DNA of 64,000 bases from contig CM057339.1 of the NCBI GenBank assembly GCA_030015575.1, forward strand, positions 775,016,809 through 775,080,808, read 5' to 3'. Below, piece by piece: positions 57,078 through 64,000 of this stretch (within the stretch, counting starts at the first letter, position 1; each line of letters starts with the position of its first letter). The translations under genes and the position numbers were made by a program. This stretch comes from Agapanthus africanus (taxonomy: Eukaryota; Streptophyta; Magnoliopsida; Asparagales; Amaryllidaceae). The notes beneath the pieces are model-generated. The model was not told where the DNA came from and searched no databases. It saw only the letters and a program-made list of their open reading frames with translations.

Positions 57078-57660
57078 ACAGTAAAAAATATTATTCACGA
57101 AGAAATTAAAAGAACATAATTAACCAAGAATTGATTAGTTTAGCATCGTCATCAAATCTCTCAATTCCTGTCATAAGTTAAAAACAAAAGTATAAAAGTT
57201 TGATATTAAATAATGAATTTTATGATATGAAATCAAAGAAAAAATTTATATTTTCTTGCTGAAATTTTAGAGAAAATAAATAATCACTAACCAAGAATTA
57301 ATCAATAGAACTCTATAGATTTGATTCCAATTCCTGCAATCCAAGAAAATAATTAATAGAACACCGTAAATTTAGTTAAAGAATGAATATAGTATAAAAT
57401 ACTACTCATGCATAAATTAAAAGAATATAACTAACCTAGAATTGAATAGTTTAGTATCATCTAGATTGATCAAATCTTTCAATTCCTACCGATAAGTTAA
57501 AAACAAAAGCATGAAAATTAGATATCAAATAATACATTTTATGATATGAAATTGAAGCAAAAATTTATATTTTCTTGCTGAAATTTGAGAGAAAATAAAT
57601 AACACTAACCAAGAATTAATCAACAAAATCGTAGATTTGATCCCAATTCCTGCAAACCAA
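57078..57660 (+). repeat. Host AT-rich repeat, two tandem units right of the viral locus
   Basis: 57080-57365 is close to 34900-35193. 57366-57660 is a more diverged third unit of the same roughly 300-bp repeat. Confidence 0.8.
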
Positions 57661-60252
57661 AAAAGAAAACTAAATTGATAAAATTAGATATTGAAATTAT
57701 TAATGATATTATCAATAAAAGAGAAAATTTAAAGAGAGCGAGAACGACTATGAAAAATATTATAGGAGAAATGATGGGGGAAATGCACACATATATAATT
57801 TCTTCCAACTTTTAAGCAGTTGATGTTAATACATGCCTTGCCTTTTAAAATTTCAAAACCATCCTAATAAATCTATGCATGCCTTAATTGCTTTTTTTTA
57901 AATTTAGCATGCATGTCTTGATTGCCTTTTGGAATTACATTAATCATTGATAATTTATTCTAGTCATCTCTTAATTGATTTTTATTAATTTCACTGTACA
58001 TTTGATTGTCTTTTTATATTCCCAATAGCCTATAATATAGATAGTAGAATATAAAGAGTAGATAAATTTAAAAAGAGTATCTATAAAAAGAGGAATAATA
58101 ATACATTATTTTTTATTGGATTTAGATAGATGAACATGTCTTCAGGAAAATAAAGATTGGCTATTTTTTATAAATGGCATAAGGTTTAAATTTAAATTTG
58201 TATTAAATTTACAATCACAACGACAATGGTTACAGCTTATAAATCATATATGATACAACGGACTACAGTAATTTAAATGAATATAAATATCTTAAAATTT
58301 AATATCTTTTCATATTCTACAAACTATTTTTTTAACCATGGCTATTAATTATATGAAGGAATTGAATATAAATAATGAAAATCACCATAAACTATTTTTT
58401 TAATCAAATCATCGAATTAAATCTACCTTTGCACATCTTGTTCACTTTTTTCTAGTCATCTTTCATTATTTCTTTTACTAATACTATACTTTTAATGAAT
58501 TAAAATCACAGCTATACATAATATAACTAACATAAAAAGAGTATAGTATTACAAATGGGAGTGAAAATACAAAAGGGACTATCAAAAAATTGTTCCCTAT
58601 TTTTATTTAATAGGGTACTATAAATAGATATAGATTTTATATAGATAGATTAGATAATAAATATGAGTTCTATAAAAAAAATAATCTTGATGTATTCTAT
58701 TATCTAATTATCAATTCTTATTGCTTTCATTAACATTGTTCTCTTTTCTAATTCCAGTATTACAACCATAATAATATAGTTAATATTAAGGAGAGAGACT
58801 AAAATAACTGGGGTTGAATATATAAAAGAGGTACAACATATTTTATTAGCATTGGAGAAAAAAAATACAATTAAATATACATTAAAGTAAGAACATACAT
58901 GCTATAAGCACTCTACTTTCAAATTAAATGCACTCTTGTACACAAATAAACTTTAAATAGCATTAGAAGATAGAATTTAAACTAAGAAGTGCATATATCA
59001 TAAGGGGACTACCAAAACTTTTGCTCATTTTCACTTAACAGGGTACTTTAGATTAGATTAGATAGATAAATTAGATTTAGATTTAGATAGACTATAGACT
59101 ATAGATTTAAAATAAAATAAATTTTCTTTTTCCTAACAATAACCATAAATAATATGAGAAATGGATATAAGTATAATGGAGATAATTAACAATGAATAAT
59201 GGTAAACAACATACATTATGTTAAATTTAATCTCTTCATATTCTATCCCCTTCTTTGTAACCACCCCTCATAATTCTTTCCGCTATTACCACTTTGATTT
59301 TAACAAATAAAAATCATAACTATACTCAATTTAATTAGTACAAATGTGTGGAATATAGTAATTAAGTGTGAAAATATAAAAAAAGACTACAAAAACTATC
59401 AAAAATTAGTTCTTATTTTCACCGAGCAAAGTACTATAGATGTATTGCTTATGGAAAACTATAGTTATTTTTTCTCTCAATATAACATCCCAAATGTTTT
59501 TTAATTATTTATAAATAATACCCCAAAACTTTATTACATAAACTCTCTCTCTCTCTCTCTCACAGTTAATTGATGGTTAATTAATCGTAACTAATATGCT
59601 AAATACCGAGCCTACACTCAACCCTTCTCCGCTTCATATATTTGGATTTATTTTAGAAAAATAAATAATTGTTTGTTATTCATAGTCCATTCAAGATAGG
59701 TGAAGAGAAGGACCACAAGACCAATGATTGTAGATGGGTAAGCTTCTAATAGATTTGGTCCGAAGGGAAAATATGTAGATTGAGGACGGAGGAAGAAGAA
59801 AGATGAAGGTAAAAGGGAGAGTCTCATTTACACCTAAGAGCGGAATGACGATGTAACCCAATACAAGATGTTTTTGGAGTATTGGGTTATTTTATGTTGG
59901 ACATAACTAATTTAGTTGTATCTAGGGAGTAAATTAGGCGGGGAGTAGATTATGCTTTTTGGACGGTAAAATAGCTTTTTGAATTGGAGTTTGAAATGAA
60001 AACTATCAAGTGGGGTAAGTTTAGATAAATAAATCAAATCTGGATGTTTTATTTAGAAATCTAAAATTTTGGAGTTCTTTTATTAAAAATTTGAAAGATT
60101 TGGGCATTGTTGTATAAAACCAAAATTTTAAAAAAAATTAAAGTAAAAGTGTATACTTTTTTGGATCTTAAACATTTTTTTTAAAGTCTATTAATAATTT
60201 TCATGGTCTGAGCCAGACACTAAAACCCTATTTTGTTTTCTACACAAATCTC
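57661..60252. other. AT-rich intergenic region with diverged 0.4-kb repeats
   Basis: No gene supported. Three related segments start near 58577, 59003 and 59391 (GGGACTATC/GGGGACTACC/AAGACTAC followed by a TTTTCAC and AGGGTACT-like word), so a decayed tandem repeat of about 0.4 kb is likely. A CT run lies at 59542-59562. Confidence 0.5.
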
Positions 60253-63200
60253 TGTAACAACCTAGTTCGTTTATACCTATTCCAGTTCTCGTATTTCCTT
60301 ATTTGTGGTATTTTCTTGATTTATCGTGTTTTGGGTACGAATGGTATTTTACATTTTACATTGCATTCGACCTGACCCGCTTGCTTGAAACTTGTTTGAT
60401 TCATATTTATGAATTACCCTGACTTGTTATGTAAACTTGTGCATTTTAACTTTATCGCATACTGGCATTTTATCTGGCATATCATCTTTTACCATACAAC
60501 ATTTTAAGGCATGTAAAATATTTTTAAAATACACTTCATAGCCTGCATGATACCCCTAACCCCGTGGTAGCGTCCGCGCATCTTGTTCTCATCCCGTTCA
60601 GTGAAACGGACGTGTTTGGATAGCTACGTGCACGTACGTGCATCCGTTTTTGGGGGTATGCTTTTTCGCTACCTAATCATTCATTTCAAATTTTGGAAGC
60701 TGCATATAATTTTCGTATTTTAAATCTAAATTTTTAGACCCGACCCGGACGTGTTTTGGAATAAGTTTGTAATTGCCAAAATCTCAAAACGGACTAATAT
60801 TATATTCTAAAATATTCAAACTATTAACAAACTTTAAAACAAACAAAATATATTTTAATATAATAAATCTTTATCATAATCTCACCTGCTCTCTCTCTCT
60901 TCACACATATATATATATATAAATTCTATATTTTTAAAGGATTCTTTATATATCTCAACAGTCTTTCTCTCTCCAATCTCACTTCTCTCTCCTCCGCCTA
61001 CTCTCTCTCTCACAATTCTCTCTCTCTCTTTCTTTATATATATATATATATATATTTATATATTTCTTTTATATATTATTCTTTTACTCTATAATTTACA
61101 CACGTCTCTCTCTCTCTATCTCTCTCTCTCGGCACACATATACAAATATTATTTTTTACCCTCATTAATTAACCCCATACATGTTCCTCCACTCCTTCTC
61201 CTCAACACCAACCCCAGAACCTTCTTCCCCCGAGCCTGCAACCGTCATCGCCTACATCTCCTCGTCGCCGCCGTGCCTCGCCGTAGACGGCGACCTTCCC
61301 CTCGTCACCACCACCTTCTCCTCCTCTCCCTCTCCTCTTCCCTTCTCCCTAAACCGAACCTACCCTGCAAGAACCCTTGCCTGCAACCCACTGCGGCCAC
61401 CTTTCTGTCCCATCGCCGGAGCTCCGACCACCTTACCGACCATCCCAACCTCATCACCCTTGCAGCCTCCTCTGACCCAGAGCCAAACCAAAGATCCCCC
61501 GCCTTCTTCTCCTTTCTTTGTCTTCTCCTTCTTCTTGTTCTTCTTGGTTTTCTCATTTTTACATCTTTCTGGTGATCGCCGGAGACCCGTTGCCGTCGTC
61601 ACCCTCTGTCTTCGCCTCTGTCCCAAACCCCAGAGCACCAAATCCCAGCCTCTTCTTCTTCTTCTTCTTCTTTTCTTGATTTCTTGGATTCGCATTTTTT
61701 CCGGTGATCGCCGGAGCCGCGCTCGCCGCCGCCGATCCAGACGACCCAGTGGACGTTCCTAACCAGCATGGTCACTCTCTTGCATTGCCTGGTTCTGTTC
61801 CGTACGCGCGAGCGTGCATCGAGACTGTTACCGACATTGGACGCTGCGTACGCCTTCCGTTTTGCGATCCGTTCAGGCAAGTAAAACTTGCTACATGCTA
61901 TTTATATTATTTTTATAAGTATTTGATTGCATAGTAAACCTGTAATTTAAATCTAATACTACATGTTTTATTTTTAATACATTCGATGTTCCGTTTACAT
62001 AATTTTAGATCTAAAACTTGGAACATATCATGTTGCATATTAGATTACAATCCATTGTACTCATGTCTATAATTATATCACAAAGTGCCTGTTTGCATAA
62101 CCCATAATACCATTTTTTAAATTGTTTATAACCTTTCGGACACCGTCTACATCCATTTAACCTATTATATATATAATTGCATCCCTACATCATTTAACCC
62201 ATAATAATGAGATTTTAACATTTCATATTTGATTAAGTGTATTTTACTTAGTGTTGGAAGCATAACCCTAACTCAAATAGATAACCGTGCATCCATATGT
62301 TTTAATCTGTATCTATTCGCATACCACATTACAATGTTCCATTTTATTGTTCCATTAGTACCCCATACTTGTTTTGTATACCCATGCTTATTTTTAGTTT
62401 GATTATGAGCACCCACGTAACATGTTGTGCACCCCTGACATGACTTGATATACCTATTACTTGACACGACGTGATACCGTGCACTTCTTGACATGACATG
62501 ATACCTATATACTACCTGACTTGACCTGATGTATCATGGCTTTACCTGTTACCTGATCTTGTTACTAATGCCAACAAACCTGACTTGTTGTCCCTACGGA
62601 CATTTCCTGTTGTTTATCCAGACAAACCTGTACCTGCCTGATCCTGTGTTGGTATTAGCTCCAGATTATTTAATACCTGACTTGAACATATATAACTTGG
62701 GGGTATGGGGAAATCAATGATGAAACCTGACTTGTAACCCGACAGTTCGACACATTTTCTGATCAGTCTTACGGGCTAGGACAGCCCCTGGGTGATGCTG
62801 CTGACATCACTCGTCATTACCTACTATCCTTTACTGCCTTGCGGCACGTCTCAGATTCAGCCCGAGAGTCATAGACCGTGATCCCGGGCATGCACGGGAT
62901 ACTATTGAGTTACATCGATGATTCATCAAATTGATTTCAAAGACTTGAGAGTAGTTAACACAGTAGACCAGTTTAGATTACTCACTGCACATTACCCTCA
63001 CTGTCCTCACTTATATTACTGTTATACATGTTTTACCATTTATGATCATACCTGCATGTTTTGCTACCCCTGTGTATATTATTTCTTGATGTTATGATGC
63101 ACCGACGTCTGGGTTTTGCATGGCCCAGATTCTTTACCTTCGCTACAGGCCGAGCAGGAGTATTTCAGTCAGCAGGCTGAGCAGTAAGGACTCGTTAGTA

Positions 63201-63479
63201 GTTAGTTCATTTTACTTTCGGTATTTTCATTCCTGATGTGAGCCCGCATTATGGGACGTACATTCCAGTTTATTCTGGTATTGGATCTTTTGCTTCTGCA
63301 TTATTTTATTCTTGACTCGTTTTATTTTGGCTTATGGACATGTGTTAGATAGTTTATTATAGTTTTTGATATCTCTACAGCCGTAATGTGACTGTGGAAG
63401 GATATTTCCTATCCACTGGTAGCATGGTTGGCTATGTCACGTGCCTATCTTAGCGTATTCTGGGAAGCGGGGCATGACA
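60253..63479 (+). mobile_element. Solo LTR (3227 bp)
   Basis: It starts TGTAACAACCTAG and ends GGGGCATGACA, flanked by ATCTC at 60248-60252 and 63480-63484. No internal region or second LTR, so it is the product of recombination between LTRs. It carries CT and TA microsatellites (60890-61135), a C/T-rich part with a by-product open frame (61181-61762), and a GCAAGT-AAA-ACTTGC hairpin after TTCAG (61873-61891), which is also found in the 9992-27605 family. Confidence 0.85.
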
Positions 63480-63548
63480 ATCTCTATGCTTATAATGCAA
63501 ACTGTCAGAATGTAGACCATGACATAAATTGATGTAGCTCGTATTAAC

Positions 63549-64000
63549 TGTTACGCCCCGCTTCCCAGTGTACGGACAGAGAACGCGACTGGCCGCTACG
63601 TATATACTCTGAAGTAAATACGCTAAGCGTAACTAAGCAATATAAAAGAAATATACATAAAAGATAGATGTAATGAACATCAACTTTATTTATATACATT
63701 ATTTTGTACAATGCATGGAAAAGTAAATACATCTTAATGAAAGCAATACCTAAACAATGGCATAACAGAAATGGAAAGTACTGAAATGAAATGTGTACAA
63801 GTGTGACTACAGATCGGGATCTTCAATAAACTGGTCCAAGTCTTCAGTGCTAGGCTCGATCTCTGGAAGGTCCGAATCACCTGACGACATTCAAAGAAGA
63901 AGAAAGAGAATGTCGTCAGCGAAAAAAGCGCTCGGTAAGTCCCAAAGATAAGGGAGAAATAGAATAGGCAGAGAGAGAGAGTATAGCTTTTAAAGTTGTA
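63549..64000 (-). repeat. LTR end on the minus strand, cut by the window edge
   Basis: TGTTACGCCCCGCTTCCCAG at 63549 is the reverse complement of the GGAAGCGGGGCGT(G/A)ACA end of the 48-55 kb family. The rest follows LTR A/B in reverse with clear divergence: end hairpin, ATTGTACAAA and TTATGCCA blocks, micro-ORF and its 12-bp hairpin. Confidence 0.8.
63807..63890 (-). CDS. 27-codon LTR micro-ORF, diverged third copy
   Basis: ATG at 63890, TAG ending at 63807. 27 residues, starts MSSGDSDLPEI and ends EDLDQFIEDPDL. Length, acidic residues and the ED-L-QF-EDP core match the copies at 50979 and 54647 although the surrounding DNA has diverged. Hairpin arms at 63908-63919 and 63881-63892 are perfect. 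Confidence 0.55.
   Translation of the reverse strand: MSSGDSDLPEIEPSTEDLDQFIEDPDL

Noticed and set aside
61181..61762. 193-codon Ser/Pro/Leu-rich frame in the solo LTR
   Set aside because: Lies in C/T-rich LTR sequence with no domain; antisense frames of similar size exist. Treated as a by-product.

Overview
This window is plant nuclear DNA, and most of it is repeats. The evidence is plant-type LTR retrotransposons, an endogenous caulimovirus-like pararetrovirus, a gene for a BIC (blue-light inhibitor of cryptochromes) family protein, and a split relic of QCR9 (small subunit of mitochondrial complex III). I saw nothing bacterial and no rRNA or functional tRNA gene. The species cannot be named from this sequence.

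Layout. 1-4405: decayed Ty3/gypsy element of Tat-like type on the minus strand (gag, protease, reverse transcriptase, one LTR; the rest lies beyond the left edge). 5041-5334: the only host gene that looks intact, a BIC-like protein. 7028-32858: QCR9 relic in three exons. Exon 1 has a premature stop, the exon 2 donor is lost, and the last exon lies 25.5 kb away at 32811-32858. The enlarged second intron holds nested insertions: a possible hAT-like element (7522-29903), an older LTR repeat with a hairpin-dense tract (8986-29099), and a young 17.6-kb element with three LTRs and two internal regions (9992-27605) flanked by the 5-bp duplication TTAAC. Its internal regions code only for a short two-zinc-knuckle gag-like protein and an acidic protein, with no protease, polymerase or integrase, so it is a gag-only (TR-GAG/LARD-like) non-autonomous element.

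35.2-57.1 kb: endogenous pararetrovirus locus. A partial minus-strand copy (35451-39218) lies head to head with a longer plus-strand copy (39391-57077) in the order leader, movement protein, coat protein, protease-RT-RNase H, last ORF, leader again. The plus copy carries two later insertions. A 2.68-kb solo-LTR-like element (40448-43127, duplication GTGGT/GCGGT) splits the movement-protein gene. A 6.98-kb two-LTR element (48016-54990, duplication AGAGG) splits the last ORF. All viral reading frames carry stops or frameshifts. Diverged copies of one AT-rich host repeat lie on both sides of the locus.

57.7-64 kb: AT-rich repeats, a solo LTR (60253-63479, duplication ATCTC) and the edge of another LTR on the minus strand (63549-64000).

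Most interesting: (1) a 27-codon micro-ORF of constant length in three copies of a long LTR (two at 48-55 kb, one diverged at 63.8 kb), whose start codon lies in the 3' arm of a conserved 12-bp hairpin; (2) three long-repeat tracts with unrelated sequence that are all packed with short hairpins having 5-9 bp arms; (3) the QCR9 gene spread over 26 kb; (4) the three-LTR tandem element; (5) a tRNA-like pol III promoter module inside an LTR.
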